Positions 15,197 through 24,496 of a stretch of DNA of 64,000 nucleotides are shown in pieces; within the stretch, counting starts at the first letter, position 1; the number at the start of each line of letters is the position of its first letter. Both the position numbers and the translations under genes were made by a program. Source of the DNA: Eubacterium sp. (GTDB lineage Bacteria; Bacillota; Clostridia; Lachnospirales; Lachnospiraceae); assembly GCA_024698585.1 (NCBI GenBank), contig JAILRB010000064.1, forward strand, positions 1-64,000, in the 5' to 3' direction. A model generated the notes under the pieces. The model was not told the DNA's origin. It saw nothing but the letters and a program-made list of their open reading frames with translations, and ran no database searches.

Positions 15197-17836
15197 ATGA
15201 AAATTTATGTGACAAGAACAGTAAGTTTACTTTTGGTTGTAACTGTTACTGCCTGGGGACTTATGGGATGTACAGAAGAAATTGAGCAGATTCAAAAAGT
15301 GAAAGCTGAAAAAATAGAGAATCAGGAAAAAGATGCAAAAGCCCTGGAACAATTACTGACAGGGGAAATTGCTCCGGCTTCCAAGGGGAAGAAGCAGGAA
15401 ACAGTATACGTGGAGATGGGAGCAGATGGAACAGTGAATAAAACCATTGTCAGCGACCTGATTAAAACAGAAGGAGAAGGAAATATTGAGGATTATTCCG
15501 AACTGGAAGACATTGAAAATCTGAGTGGTAAGGAACAGTTTGTGAAGAAGGATGATGGAAAAATAGTTTGGGAAAACAAGGGGAAGGATATTTCTTATCA
15601 GGGAACCACAACCAAGTCCCTTCCGATATCCATAAAAGTTCAATACTATTTAGATGGGAAAGAAATGACGCCGGAGGAAATGGCAGGAAAAAGCGGAAAG
15701 GTGAGACTGGTATATACCTATGAAAATAATTCAGAGGATTTCGTCCCGTTTTTGACATTGACGGCAATGATTTTAGATAGTAATTTCTCAAATGTTTCCG
15801 TGGACCACGGAAAGGTGATCGCCCAGGAAGGAAAACAGATTGTCGTGGGATATGGTGTTCCCGGATTGAAAAAATATCTGGTGGATCATGTTGAGAATGG
15901 AAAGAAGTATCTGGAAAATATTGAGTTACCGGAACAGATTAACATTACTGCGGATGTGAAGGATTTCTCTATGGGAATGACATTGTCAGTGGCCACATCG
16001 GAACTTGCGGATTTAAATCTTGGAAAAACCTTGAATTTTTCTGATGTGACGGAGCAGATGGAAACCCTGCAGAATGGTGCAGATCAATTAGTTGATGGTG
16101 CAACGAAAGTCAATGATGGAACCGAAAAACTGAAAGACGGAAGTGAAAAATTGGCTTCCGGTTCCGTGTCCTTAAATAAAGGTTTGAAGAAGCTGGTGGT
16201 AGGTGCCGTGACCTTGAAGAAGGGAACAGAAGCATTAAAGAATGGCGCAGGAGTCCTGAAAAAGGGCGTCGGTTCCTTAAAGTCCGGAGCAAAGACCTTA
16301 AAGGATGGAACCGGAAAAGTAAGTAACGGTGCAAAACAATTGAAGAGCGGTTCTTCTGATTTATCTGAAGGTGCAGCGGCATTGAAAAAAGGTTCTGCTG
16401 ATTTGGCCGATGGTGCAGATAAAGTAAAGACAGGTTCGATAACTCTTCATGATGGAACGTCAGAATTGCTAAAGAACTATAATTTATTCCATCAGTCTGT
16501 AACCAGTGGCGCATCCCAGGTGAACCAGGGGTCCGAAAAACTGTATCAGGGATCCAAGGATTTGGAAAGTGGTGCGAAAAATGCCAGTGAAGGTGCCGAA
16601 AAATTAGCTGCCGGGTTAAAAAATGCGAAGGACGCATTTGAACAAACAGATGAGAGTGTAGGTTTGGAGAATGGTGCAAAGTCAGTTGCAACCGGACTGA
16701 CCAAGGCAAACGCCGGCGTGAAGAAACTGGTGAAAAAAATGAATGACATGCCAACGGGGATTGGAGGACAAATCGATGCCATTATTATTCAGGTCTCTAA
16801 TTCCACAGGTGGTGCAATTTCCAGCAAGGCAAGATTAAATGCCACAGTGGAAGGAATCAATCAGTCGGTAGCTGCAGGGACTCCGTTAGAAAATGTCTTA
16901 GAAGCCAATGGACTGAGCGTGGAATCTTATTATGGGCTGGTACAGGCGTATTACAGTGTGCAGACATTGGAGAGTGTTCAGAAAAGCATGAATCAGGAAT
17001 TGAGTGAGAGCAAAGATGAGATTGAGGCGCTGGTAGATGGATTGGATAACCTGGAAAGTGGTTCCAAAGACTTAAGCACCGGTGTAAGTTCTTTGAAAGA
17101 AGGCATTTCACAGTTATACAGTGGTGCAGTGGCTTTATCCGATGAGGAAAAAGGCCTTCCGGCATTGTATCAGGGAACGACAACCATGAAGAATGGACTA
17201 AAACAATTAAACGAAGGTGCAGCATCCCTGGATAACGGATTAAGTGAAAACAGTACCAAGATTCAGGGCGGTATTCAGAGTCTGGATGAGGGCACTGGAA
17301 AACTGGATTCCGGTGTCAAGGATTTGGCAGACGGAGCCGGTAAGGTGAAAAAAGGAAGTTCGGATCTGGCAACCGGTGCAGGAAAACTGAACAAAGGAGC
17401 CGGTGACTTATATGATGGAACAGTGCAGTTAAAGGATGGGGCTGGAAAACTATTTCAGGGAACCAAGAAACTGTCCGATGGTACTAATGCACTGAATCAG
17501 GGAAGTATCAAACTTTTCCAGGGAACGGAAAGTTTATATGATGGAACGGTACAGTTAAAAGATGGTAGTGAAAAATTAGCCGATGGGGCACAGACATTAG
17601 ATCGCGGTGTCGTGACTTTAATGGATGGAACGAAGAAATTAAAGAATGGAACTGTAAAACTGAATAATAAAGGAATCAAAAAGATTACAAAAATCTTTGA
17701 GGAAACAGCACCGGAAGCTGTGGAATTAATTGATGATATTTTAAATAAAGGAAAGAATTACCGTTCCTTCAGTGGAATTACGGAGCATATGAGTGGAAGT
17801 GTGAAATTTATATTTAAGACCGAAGAAATCGAGTAG
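15197..17836 (+). CDS. Lipoprotein with X-L-x-x-G heptad repeats
   Basis: An 879-residue lipoprotein. The lipobox is LMGC near residue 25. An ordinary globular region spans about 30-290. Then come dozens of seven-residue repeats of the form xxxLxxG, mostly spelled LKDGSEK, LASGSVS and LKKGTEA, at about 295-500 and again at 620-860, separated by a helical insert. Such repeats form long rods in proteins that accompany MMPL/RND transporters in Firmicutes and Actinobacteria (YhgE/Pip-like). The MMPL gene follows after 17 bp, so the pair probably acts as one envelope complex. Repeat-rich DNA produces many spurious antisense ORFs here. Confidence 0.85.
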   Translation: MKIYVTRTVSLLLVVTVTAWGLMGCTEEIEQIQKVKAEKIENQEKDAKALEQLLTGEIAPASKGKKQETVYVEMGADGTVNKTIVSDLIKTEGEGNIEDYSELEDIENLSGKEQFVKKDDGKIVWENKGKDISYQGTTTKSLPISIKVQYYLDGKEMTPEEMAGKSGKVRLVYTYENNSEDFVPFLTLTAMILDSNFSNVSVDHGKVIAQEGKQIVVGYGVPGLKKYLVDHVENGKKYLENIELPEQINITADVKDFSMGMTLSVATSELADLNLGKTLNFSDVTEQMETLQNGADQLVDGATKVNDGTEKLKDGSEKLASGSVSLNKGLKKLVVGAVTLKKGTEALKNGAGVLKKGVGSLKSGAKTLKDGTGKVSNGAKQLKSGSSDLSEGAAALKKGSADLADGADKVKTGSITLHDGTSELLKNYNLFHQSVTSGASQVNQGSEKLYQGSKDLESGAKNASEGAEKLAAGLKNAKDAFEQTDESVGLENGAKSVATGLTKANAGVKKLVKKMNDMPTGIGGQIDAIIIQVSNSTGGAISSKARLNATVEGINQSVAAGTPLENVLEANGLSVESYYGLVQAYYSVQTLESVQKSMNQELSESKDEIEALVDGLDNLESGSKDLSTGVSSLKEGISQLYSGAVALSDEEKGLPALYQGTTTMKNGLKQLNEGAASLDNGLSENSTKIQGGIQSLDEGTGKLDSGVKDLADGAGKVKKGSSDLATGAGKLNKGAGDLYDGTVQLKDGAGKLFQGTKKLSDGTNALNQGSIKLFQGTESLYDGTVQLKDGSEKLADGAQTLDRGVVTLMDGTKKLKNGTVKLNNKGIKKITKIFEETAPEAVELIDDILNKGKNYRSFSGITEHMSGSVKFIFKTEEIE

Positions 17837-17853
17837 GAAAGGAAGGCATCCAT

Positions 17854-19917
17854 ATGAAACAATTTGGAAAATTGGTGGTAAAAGCCAGATATCTGATATT
17901 GCTCCTTGGAATTCTTCTGTTAATCCCTGCAGCAATCGGGTATTTCAATACAAGAGTAAATTATGATTTGTTATATTATCTGCCGGATGGAATCGACACC
18001 ATGGACGGACAGGAAATTTTGATGGATGATTTTGGCTCAGGAGCCTTTGGAATCATTTTGGTGGAAGACATGGATGATTATCATGTGTCAGAACTGAAGA
18101 AGAAAGTGGAAAATGTCAATCATGTAAAAGAAGTCCTGTGGTATGACAGCTTCGCAGATTTAAGCATTCCAAAGAGTATGCTTCCGAAGCGAATTTATGA
18201 GACTTTCAATAAAGGGGATTCTACCATTATGATGGTAATCTTTGATGATACCAGTTCCGGTGACGGAACTATGGGAGCTATTAAGGAAATTAGGAAGGTA
18301 ACCAAGCGTGAATGTCAGATTAGTGGGATTTCTGCCATTGTGGAAGATACCAAGGAATTGTCAGAGCATGAAACGCCAATTTATGTGGGAATCGCAGTGG
18401 TGATTTCAGTTATTATCTTGTCCTTACTTATGGATTCATGGATGATACCTGTTTTCTTCTTATCAAGTATCGGTATGGCGATTGTTTATAATTTAGGATC
18501 CAATGTGTTTATGGGACAGATTTCCTATGTTACGAAAGCGCTGGCAGCAGTGCTTCAGTTAGCGGTTACCATGGATTATTCCATTTTCCTTTGGCATAGT
18601 TATGAGGAAAATCTGGAGCAATGCGGTGGAAAGCATCAGGAGGCCATGGCCAATGCTATTGCTGAAACAATCACATCGGTTATCGGAAGTTCGGTTACGA
18701 CCATTGCAGGCTTTATTGCACTATGCTTTATGAGTTTTACCCTGGGACTGGACTTAGGAATTGTTATGGCAAAAGGAGTCGTGTTTGGCGTAATCAGCTG
18801 TGTAACCATTTTACCTGCAATGATTCTGGTATTTCATAAGGTGATTGAAAAGACCAGACATAAAACGTTGCTTCCGGATTTCAAGATTATCCCGGCATTC
18901 ATCACGAAGCACTACATGGTTTTCGTGGCGTTGTTCCTGATTCTTTTAGCACCGGCGGTTTATGGAAATAATCATACCAATGTTTATTATGATTTGTCCC
19001 TGAGTCTTCCGGAAGATTTGGAAAGTGTGAAGGCACAAAACATTATTTCAGAAGACTATGATTTAGGGTCTGCGAATATCATACTGATGAGTTCAGAGAT
19101 TCCGGCAAAGGAAATTTCTGCAATGATGAAGGAAGTGGAGCAGGTTCAAGGAGTACAAAATGCCCTGGGACTTGAGACTTTAGTGGATAGCTCGATTCCG
19201 GAAGATTTTATTCCGTCAGAGGTTTCCTCGAAACTGAAAAGCGACCGGTATGAAATGATGATTTTCATGTCCGAGTTTAAAACCGGATCTGATGAAGCCA
19301 ATGAACAATGTAATGAAGTAGAAAAAATCATTAAAAAGTATGATCCGAAAGGAATGCTGGTAGGCGAGGCTGCCTGTACCAGAGATTTGATTAACATTAC
19401 AGATTCGGATTTCAAAACGGTAAGTTTTGTTTCGATTTTCATGATCTTGATTATTATTGCATTAGTGTTCCGGTCCGTTTCTGTTCCGGTCATTCTGGTA
19501 TCGTTGATTGAGTTTGGTATTTTCGTGAATATGGGAATTCCGTATTATACCGGAACGACCTTGCCGTTTATCGCGTCCATTGTAATCGGAACCATACAGC
19601 TTGGAGCAACCGTGGATTATGCAATTCTTATGACCAATCGCTATAAGTATGAGCGTTGTCAGGGAAAGGAGAAAAAAGAAGCGGCAAGAGATGCCCTTGC
19701 GGTGGCAATGAAATCCGTGATTGTCAGTGCGCTGACGTTTTTCGGTGCGACCTTTGGCGTCGGTTTTTATTCCAGCATTGATATGATTAGTGCCCTGTGT
19801 CTGCTAATGGCACGAGGAGCCATTGTCAGCATGGTTTGCGTTATCTGTGTATTGCCGGCATTCTATATCGTTTTTGATAAATTGATTGTAAAAGGAAGTT
19901 GGAAGTTTATTAAATAG
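17854..19917 (+). CDS. MMPL/RND family transporter
   Basis: A 687-residue membrane protein with two similar halves. Each half has one N-terminal hydrophobic segment, an external domain of 120-150 residues (VNYDLLYYLPDG in the first, TNVYYDLSLSLPEDL in the second), and a bundle of five or six membrane segments. Acidic/His positions in the bundle (VTMDYSIFLWHSYEEN and ATVDYAILMTNRYKYE) match the proton-relay segment of MMPL proteins. About 12 membrane segments in total. Its partner is the upstream heptad-repeat lipoprotein. The cargo is unknown; lipids and drugs are exported by relatives. Confidence 0.9.
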   Translation: MKQFGKLVVKARYLILLLGILLLIPAAIGYFNTRVNYDLLYYLPDGIDTMDGQEILMDDFGSGAFGIILVEDMDDYHVSELKKKVENVNHVKEVLWYDSFADLSIPKSMLPKRIYETFNKGDSTIMMVIFDDTSSGDGTMGAIKEIRKVTKRECQISGISAIVEDTKELSEHETPIYVGIAVVISVIILSLLMDSWMIPVFFLSSIGMAIVYNLGSNVFMGQISYVTKALAAVLQLAVTMDYSIFLWHSYEENLEQCGGKHQEAMANAIAETITSVIGSSVTTIAGFIALCFMSFTLGLDLGIVMAKGVVFGVISCVTILPAMILVFHKVIEKTRHKTLLPDFKIIPAFITKHYMVFVALFLILLAPAVYGNNHTNVYYDLSLSLPEDLESVKAQNIISEDYDLGSANIILMSSEIPAKEISAMMKEVEQVQGVQNALGLETLVDSSIPEDFIPSEVSSKLKSDRYEMMIFMSEFKTGSDEANEQCNEVEKIIKKYDPKGMLVGEAACTRDLINITDSDFKTVSFVSIFMILIIIALVFRSVSVPVILVSLIEFGIFVNMGIPYYTGTTLPFIASIVIGTIQLGATVDYAILMTNRYKYERCQGKEKKEAARDALAVAMKSVIVSALTFFGATFGVGFYSSIDMISALCLLMARGAIVSMVCVICVLPAFYIVFDKLIVKGSWKFIK

Positions 19918-19925
19918 AAGAAAAA

Positions 19926-19969
19926 GACACCGCCCGGAGAAAGTGGATTCCGGTGCGGTGTGTTTTTTT
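19926..19969 (+). terminator. Terminator of the lipoprotein-MMPL operon
   Basis: Strong GC stem ACACCGC-CGG / CCG-GCGGTGT followed by TTTTTTT, 9 bp after the MMPL stop. Confidence 0.8.
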
Positions 19970-20037
19970 GTGGTTTCAAACCATAAAATGTGGTAGAATA
20001 TTCTTATTGCGTTACGGATAAGATAGAAGGAGAAGAT

Positions 20038-21150
20038 ATGAGAACGAGAGTGAAACATATTTTGAACTTCCTGATTTGGATGGCATTGTTGATTACTGCA
20101 CCAGTGTTTACCGTTTCTGCTGAAGAGAAATCCATTGATATTGCTCAGGTGGCAGAAGTAAAGCTGGTGGAGGAAAACTGTGTCTATAATGGATTGGAAC
20201 AAATTCCGGAAGTCGAGGTTTATATTCCGGATGAAGAGGAAAGCCAAAGGGTTTTACTAAAGCAGGATGAAGATTATGTAATTTCTGCAGAAGATAATAA
20301 AGACGCAGGTACAGCTACGTATACCATTGAAGGAATTGAAAAATATCAAGGAACCATTGAAGGAACTTTCGAAATCGTTCCGGTGGATGTTTCCGAGGTG
20401 ACGATTAAAGATAATCTGAGAACAAGAGTTTTAGAGTACAATGGAAAAGAGAGGGTTCGTCCGGTATCTCTTTATGTCGGGGCGACGAAGTTAAACCCGG
20501 GAGATGATTACATTGTATGCTATGAGAATAACACCAATGTAGGAACAGCAACCATGATGATTTCTTCGGAAAACTTCAATGGTGTAATTGAGAAAAAATA
20601 TCAGATTGCAAAAAAGAACCTAAAAGATATTACCCTGGATATTACGGTGAAAAAAGATAACACCGTCATTGTCACCGGAGTGAATCCGGAAGCAGGACAA
20701 GGGGTCCGGGAAGGGACAGACTTTACCACTACCGTGAAAAAAGATAAGAGTGGCTACTTGATTATTACGATTCGTGCAAAAGAAATTAATTATACGGGAA
20801 CCGTGGTAAAAAAGGTGAAAGCGAATCCTGAACCTGTAACTGTGAATCCGCTGGAAAAGAAGATTAAGGCCAGTCGGGTAAAACGGGTCAAAGCAGTGAA
20901 ATCAAAGAAAAAAATCACACTAAAATGGAAGAAGATGAAAAGTGTTCAGGGCTATGTGATTCGTTACGGACTGAAGAGTAATATGAAACATGTTACGGTA
21001 AAGAAAGTTAAGAAAAATGTGAATCGATATACATTAAAAAAACTACAGCCGGCAGCATGCTATTATGTTCAGGTCAGAGGTTATAAAAAGATTGGAAAAA
21101 AATATTGCTACAGTAAGTGGAGTAGTAAGAAAAAAATAAAATTATCTTAG
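20038..21150 (+). CDS. Secreted Ig-like/fibronectin III protein
   Basis: A 370-residue exported protein. The start at 20038 is set by AGAAGGAGAAGAT before ATG; the track's earlier start has no ribosome site. Signal peptide to about residue 27 (TVSAEE). Two MBG/YDG-type Ig-like repeats follow, recognisable by CVYNGLEQIPEVEV...LLKQDEDYVISAEDN and a diverged second copy LEYNGKERVRPVSLYV...LNPGDDYIVCYENN. The C-terminal 100 residues are a Lys-rich fibronectin III domain (KITLKWKKMKSVQGYVIRYG). No catalytic domain is visible, so a surface or scaffold role is likely. A SecB-like gene follows after only 9 bp. Confidence 0.75.
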   Translation: MRTRVKHILNFLIWMALLITAPVFTVSAEEKSIDIAQVAEVKLVEENCVYNGLEQIPEVEVYIPDEEESQRVLLKQDEDYVISAEDNKDAGTATYTIEGIEKYQGTIEGTFEIVPVDVSEVTIKDNLRTRVLEYNGKERVRPVSLYVGATKLNPGDDYIVCYENNTNVGTATMMISSENFNGVIEKKYQIAKKNLKDITLDITVKKDNTVIVTGVNPEAGQGVREGTDFTTTVKKDKSGYLIITIRAKEINYTGTVVKKVKANPEPVTVNPLEKKIKASRVKRVKAVKSKKKITLKWKKMKSVQGYVIRYGLKSNMKHVTVKKVKKNVNRYTLKKLQPAACYYVQVRGYKKIGKKYCYSKWSSKKKIKLS

Positions 21151-21159
21151 GAGGATGAA

Positions 21160-21576
21160 ATGAGCGAATTGATTTTTAAGGGACTGAAAGTGGAAGAAAT
21201 TGATCTTTCCAACAAGTTGCAGGGAGAACAGAAACTAAACATTGAGCAGCGTTCTTCATTCAATGTAAAGTATACTCAGGATAATAAACATTGTATTGCA
21301 ACATTAACCATCGACATGATGCATAAGGAAAAACCGATGGACTTTAATTTCAAGATTGAAGTGAGTGGCTTTATGGATGTGGAAGGCACTATGGATAAGA
21401 AGGAAATCCATAAAAATGCTTACAATGAGTTGTATCCACATGTTAGAGCATTGGCAATGACAATCCTTGTGAACGCCGGATTGCCACCAATTACCATTCC
21501 AAAGGTGAAAATGGACGATAGCAACATCCGTGTTAGCAACGATAATGCCCAAAATCAGGGTGGATTGTACAGCTAA
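21160..21576 (+). CDS. SecB-like export chaperone
   Basis: A 138-residue protein. The C-terminal part, NAYNELYPHVRALAMTILVNAGLPPITIPKV, matches the most conserved stretch of SecB (LFPYARE...V..GGFPPL.LAPV). The preceding alternating strands (CIATLTIDMM, DFNFKIEVSGFM) fit the SecB fold. SecB keeps precursors unfolded for export; in Firmicutes classical SecB is generally absent and SecB-like proteins appear in special roles. It follows a secreted Ig/FN3 protein gene after 9 bp with a TAGGAGGATG ribosome site, so it may serve that protein. No toxin-antitoxin pair is adjacent. The call rests on motif similarity alone. Confidence 0.62.
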   Translation: MSELIFKGLKVEEIDLSNKLQGEQKLNIEQRSSFNVKYTQDNKHCIATLTIDMMHKEKPMDFNFKIEVSGFMDVEGTMDKKEIHKNAYNELYPHVRALAMTILVNAGLPPITIPKVKMDDSNIRVSNDNAQNQGGLYS

Positions 21577-21591
21577 AATCTTAGAAAAAAC

Positions 21592-21644
21592 AGGACTTAT
21601 TCGTGCATAAAAATATTTTTATGCAGAAAAAGTCCTTTTTTTTA
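21592..21644 (+). terminator. Terminator after the SecB-like gene
   Basis: Long hairpin: AGGACTT/AAGTCCT outside and TGCATAAAAATATTTTTATGCA inside, followed by TTTTTTTT. Confidence 0.8.
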
Positions 21645-21850
21645 TGTGATCCAATAGAAAAAAGAGGGATTTTTGTGCAAAATGTACACAAATGTTAAAA
21701 AAATAAAAAGAAAAACAAAGATATGTATGCAAAATTCACAAAAAATAAGTTTTGATTTTAGCCCCGTTGCAAAAAATGTTTTTTATTTTTAAACTATCAG
21801 TGTATTAGATTTTTAGGTAACATAATAATCTAAACCCTTTCAATTTTTTT

Positions 21851-21874
21851 GGCATCTCACTCCCATGAGGTGCC
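21851..21874 (+). other. 8-bp hairpin within AT-rich gene-free DNA
   Basis: GGCATCTC and GAGGTGCC pair (one wobble or mismatch) over an 8-nt loop. It is preceded, not followed, by TTTTTTT, so it does not look like a plus-strand terminator. The surrounding 21645-21890 is AT rich and holds no gene I can support. Confidence 0.35.
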
Positions 21875-21900
21875 ATTCCTGTTTAGTAAACCAGTTCAGT

Positions 21901-21968
21901 CATAAATATACAGAAAAAGACGGAAGAGGCTACTTGTAGCATATTCCGTCTTTTTCTGTATATTTATG
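21901..21968. repeat. Perfect 24-bp inverted repeat
   Basis: Arms at 21901-21924 and 21945-21968 are exact reverse complements, starting CATAAATATACAG and ending CTGTATATTTATG. The 20-nt loop contains a small GCTAC/GTAGC hairpin. An AGTTCAG (21893-21899) precedes it, and the first 88-bp structured repeat begins 2 bp after it. Confidence 0.9.
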
Positions 21969-21969
21969 C

Positions 21970-22155
21970 GCGGAGCGCCCCTCTATGACTAAAACGCATC
22001 TGCAGTGCAGATGCAGAAGTGGCGAAGCCACGGTTTTAGGAATAGAGGAAGGACTGAACGAAGAAGAGCGGAGCGCCCCTCTATGACTAAAACGCATCTG
22101 CAGTGCAGATGCAGAAGTGGCGAAGCCACGGTTTTAGGAATAGAGGAAGGACTGA
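21970..22155 (+). repeat. Two tandem copies of an 88-bp structured repeat
   Basis: Copies at 21970-22057 and 22068-22155 are identical, with a 10-bp spacer (period 98 bp). Each begins GCGGAGCGCC and ends GGACTGA. Each can fold into a junction: outer stem CCTCTAT/ATAGAGG, then AAAAC/GTTTT, then two inner hairpins, GCATCTGCA/TGCAGATGC (perfect) and GTGGC/GCCAC. A related, inverted copy lies at 53114-53241. The identity suggests recent duplication or strong constraint. Confidence 0.9.
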
Positions 22156-22175
22156 GATTTTTTGCATTTCCCTAG

Positions 22176-22205
22176 TTGACGTATAAAGGCAAAAAGTGTT
22201 ATTAT
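22176..22205 (+). promoter_or_regulatory. Promoter of the P-loop kinase gene
   Basis: TTGACG and TATTAT are separated by 18 bp. It leaves a leader of about 120 nt with a short hairpin (AACTGT/ACAGTT, near 22298-22317) just before the AGGAGG ribosome site; I recognise no known riboswitch in it. Confidence 0.5.
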
Positions 22206-22332
22206 AGAGTGAATTGAGTACAGACGGGGATTAGGTATGAAAACGATACAATAGTCCGCGATGAGAAAATATATAAGGGACATAAATTAGAGAAAAGTGA
22301 ACTGTGAGGAACAGTTTTTCAGGAGGTTTAAA

Positions 22333-22908
22333 ATGAAGAAATTAATTTTAGTTACATCTCCACCAGCATGTGGAAAAACATTTGTAACAAGAAAGTTAGC
22401 AAAGGCGATGCCAAATTGTGTATATTTGGATAAAGATACTTTAATCGTATTGTCAAAGCAGATTTTCAAGGTTGCAAATCAGGAATATAACAGAAGTTCA
22501 GATTTCTTTGAAGCTGAAATTCGTAATCCTGAATATGACTGTGTTATGGAACTTGCAATGGAAGCTTTAGAATATAATGATACTGTATTTATCAATGCAC
22601 CATATACCAGAGAAGTTAGAACTCCGGGACATATGGAAAAGATGAGACAGGATCTTTTGAAATCAAAGGGTGCAGAATTGGTTGTTGTTTGGGTTCAGTG
22701 TGACGTGGAAGTTTGCCGTCAGAGAATGATTGCCAGAAATTCAGATCGTGACACTTGGAAACTGGAACATTGGGATGAATACATTAAGAGTCAGAACTTT
22801 ACAGTTCCTGATGGAATTAAGAATTTATTCATCTTTGATAATTCCACAGATGATTCCTTTAAGAAATCCATTAAGGATGCTGTAGAATATTTCAAAAACT
22901 TAAAATAA
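22333..22908 (+). CDS. Small P-loop ATPase/kinase (AAA_33, zeta-toxin-like fold)
   Basis: A 191-residue protein beginning MKKLILVTSPPACGKTFVTRKLA. PPACGKT is the Walker A motif. The track's start 12 codons earlier is rejected because AGGAGG sits 6 nt before the ATG at 22333. YLDKDTL after the second strand and a lid with CRQRMIARNSDRDTWK suggest a small-molecule or nucleotide kinase. A zeta-toxin role is possible by fold, but there is no antitoxin gene beside it. It stands alone between its own promoter and a terminator. Confidence 0.75.
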   Translation: MKKLILVTSPPACGKTFVTRKLAKAMPNCVYLDKDTLIVLSKQIFKVANQEYNRSSDFFEAEIRNPEYDCVMELAMEALEYNDTVFINAPYTREVRTPGHMEKMRQDLLKSKGAELVVVWVQCDVEVCRQRMIARNSDRDTWKLEHWDEYIKSQNFTVPDGIKNLFIFDNSTDDSFKKSIKDAVEYFKNLK

Positions 22909-22916
22909 GAAATTTG

Positions 22917-22941
22917 GAACTGCCGCAGGGCAGTTCTTTTT
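22917..22941 (+). terminator. Intrinsic terminator
   Basis: Perfect 8-bp stem GAACTGCC/GGCAGTTC with a 4-nt loop and TTTTT, 9 bp after the kinase stop. Confidence 0.85.
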
Positions 22942-22970
22942 GTGTAGGCAATGAAGTAAGCCTGGAAGAT

Positions 22971-22999
22971 TTGCATTTTTTGCCTGCAAAAAGTATAAT
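22971..22999 (+). promoter_or_regulatory. gltX: Promoter of gltX
   Basis: TTGCAT and a perfect TATAAT are separated by 17 bp, about 37 bp before the gltX ATG. Confidence 0.75.
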
Positions 23000-23035
23000 A
23001 TATAAGATTGTAACAATAGAAAAAGGAGATAAGAA

Positions 23036-24496
23036 ATGAAGATTAGAACAAGATTTGCGCCAAGTCCAACAGGACGTATGCATGTAGGAAATTTAAGAAC
23101 TGCGTTATACGAATTTTTAATTGCAAAACATGCAGGTGGAGATTTTATATTAAGAATAGAAGATACTGACCGCGAACGTTACGTGGAAGGAGCTGTAGAT
23201 ATCATTTATAAGACGATGCAGGAAACAGGGTTGGTACATGATGAAGGTCCGGATAAGGATAAAGGATTTGGTCCTTATGTTCAGAGTGAACGTCAGGCAT
23301 CCGGAATGTATCTGGAATATGCGAAACAGTTAATCGAAAAAGGAAATGCATATTATTGTTTCTGCGATAAGGAACGTCTGGAAACTTTAAAGACTGCAGT
23401 AGGAGAAGATGGAAAGGAAATTTCTATTTACGACAAGCATTGCTTAAGCCTTTCTCAGGAAGAAATTCAGGCAAACCTGGATGCAGGAAAACCTTACGTG
23501 ATTCGTGTGAATATGCCGACAGAAGGAACCACAACATTTGTGGATGAATTATATGGAGAAATTACAGTAGAAAACAAGGAATTGGATGATATGATTCTGA
23601 TTAAGTCAGATGGATATCCAACCTATAATTTCGCCAATGTCATTGACGACCATTTGCAGCAGATTACTCACGTTGTTCGTGGAAATGAATATATTTCTTC
23701 TTCCCCGAAATACCAGAGACTGTATGAAGCATTTGGGTGGGAAACACCAAAGTATGTTCATTTGGGATTAATCACAGATGAAAATCACAAGAAGTTATCT
23801 AAACGCTCCGGTCATGCTTCTTATGAAGATTTGATTGAACAGGGATTCCTGCCGGAAGCAGTTATCAATTACATCGCGTTATTAGGATGGAGTCCGGAAG
23901 ATAATCAGGAAATTTTCTCTTTGGATGAATTAATTGAAAAATTTGATTATCATAAGATTAATAAGAGTCCGTCTGTATTTGACATTCAGAAACTTCGTTG
24001 GATGAATGGAGAATATATTAAGGCAATGGATAATGAAGCCTTCTATGAAAAGGCAATGCCATACATCAAGGAAGTGATTACAAAGGATTTAGATCTGAAG
24101 AAGATTCTTGACATGGTTAAGACCAGAATTGAAGTATTCCCTGAAATTGGTGAAATGGTTGATTTCTTCCAGGAATTACCGGAATACAGTGAAGAAATGT
24201 ATACTCATAAGAAGATGAAAACGAATTCTGAAAACTCCTTAGAGGTCTTAAAGGAATTACTTCCTTCTCTGGAAGAAACTGAGGATTATTCTGTGGATGG
24301 ATTACACACATTGGTATTTGATTACATTGCAAAGAAGGAATGCAAGAACGGACAGGCACTTTGGCCACTTCGTACTGCAGTATCCGGAAAGCAGATGACA
24401 CCGGCCGGTGCGTTTGAAATCATGGAAGTTCTTGGAAAAGAAGAATCCTTAAAGAGAATAAAAAAAGGAATTGAAAAACTGGAACAGGTACAGTAA
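23036..24496 (+). CDS. gltX: Glutamyl-tRNA synthetase
   Basis: A 486-residue class I synthetase that charges tRNA-Glu (and, where the GatCAB route is used, tRNA-Gln). The N terminus [23 protein letters not shown] carries the HIGH-like motif as [12 protein letters not shown] is the KMSKS-type motif. The catalytic domain takes up roughly residues 1-320, and the rest is the helical anticodon-binding region. Length is normal for bacteria. The ribosome site is AAAGGAGAT. The next gene starts directly after the stop codon, so a potassium channel shares its transcript. Confidence 0.96.
   Translation: MKIRTRFAPSPTGRMHVGNLRTALYEFLIAKHAGGDFILRIEDTDRERYVEGAVDIIYKTMQETGLVHDEGPDKDKGFGPYVQSERQASGMYLEYAKQLIEKGNAYYCFCDKERLETLKTAVGEDGKEISIYDKHCLSLSQEEIQANLDAGKPYVIRVNMPTEGTTTFVDELYGEITVENKELDDMILIKSDGYPTYNFANVIDDHLQQITHVVRGNEYISSSPKYQRLYEAFGWETPKYVHLGLITDENHKKLSKRSGHASYEDLIEQGFLPEAVINYIALLGWSPEDNQEIFSLDELIEKFDYHKINKSPSVFDIQKLRWMNGEYIKAMDNEAFYEKAMPYIKEVITKDLDLKKILDMVKTRIEVFPEIGEMVDFFQELPEYSEEMYTHKKMKTNSENSLEVLKELLPSLEETEDYSVDGLHTLVFDYIAKKECKNGQALWPLRTAVSGKQMTPAGAFEIMEVLGKEESLKRIKKGIEKLEQVQ

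Noticed and set aside
16110-17679. Several antisense ORFs across the heptad-repeat lipoprotein gene
   Set aside because: Periodic DNA keeps other frames open; the sense protein has a lipobox and family repeats.
22206-22332. Riboswitch in the leader of the P-loop kinase gene
   Set aside because: I could match it to no known aptamer; only one short hairpin is visible.
22333-22908. Zeta toxin of a toxin-antitoxin pair
   Set aside because: The P-loop fold is compatible, but no antitoxin ORF lies beside it and it has its own promoter and terminator.
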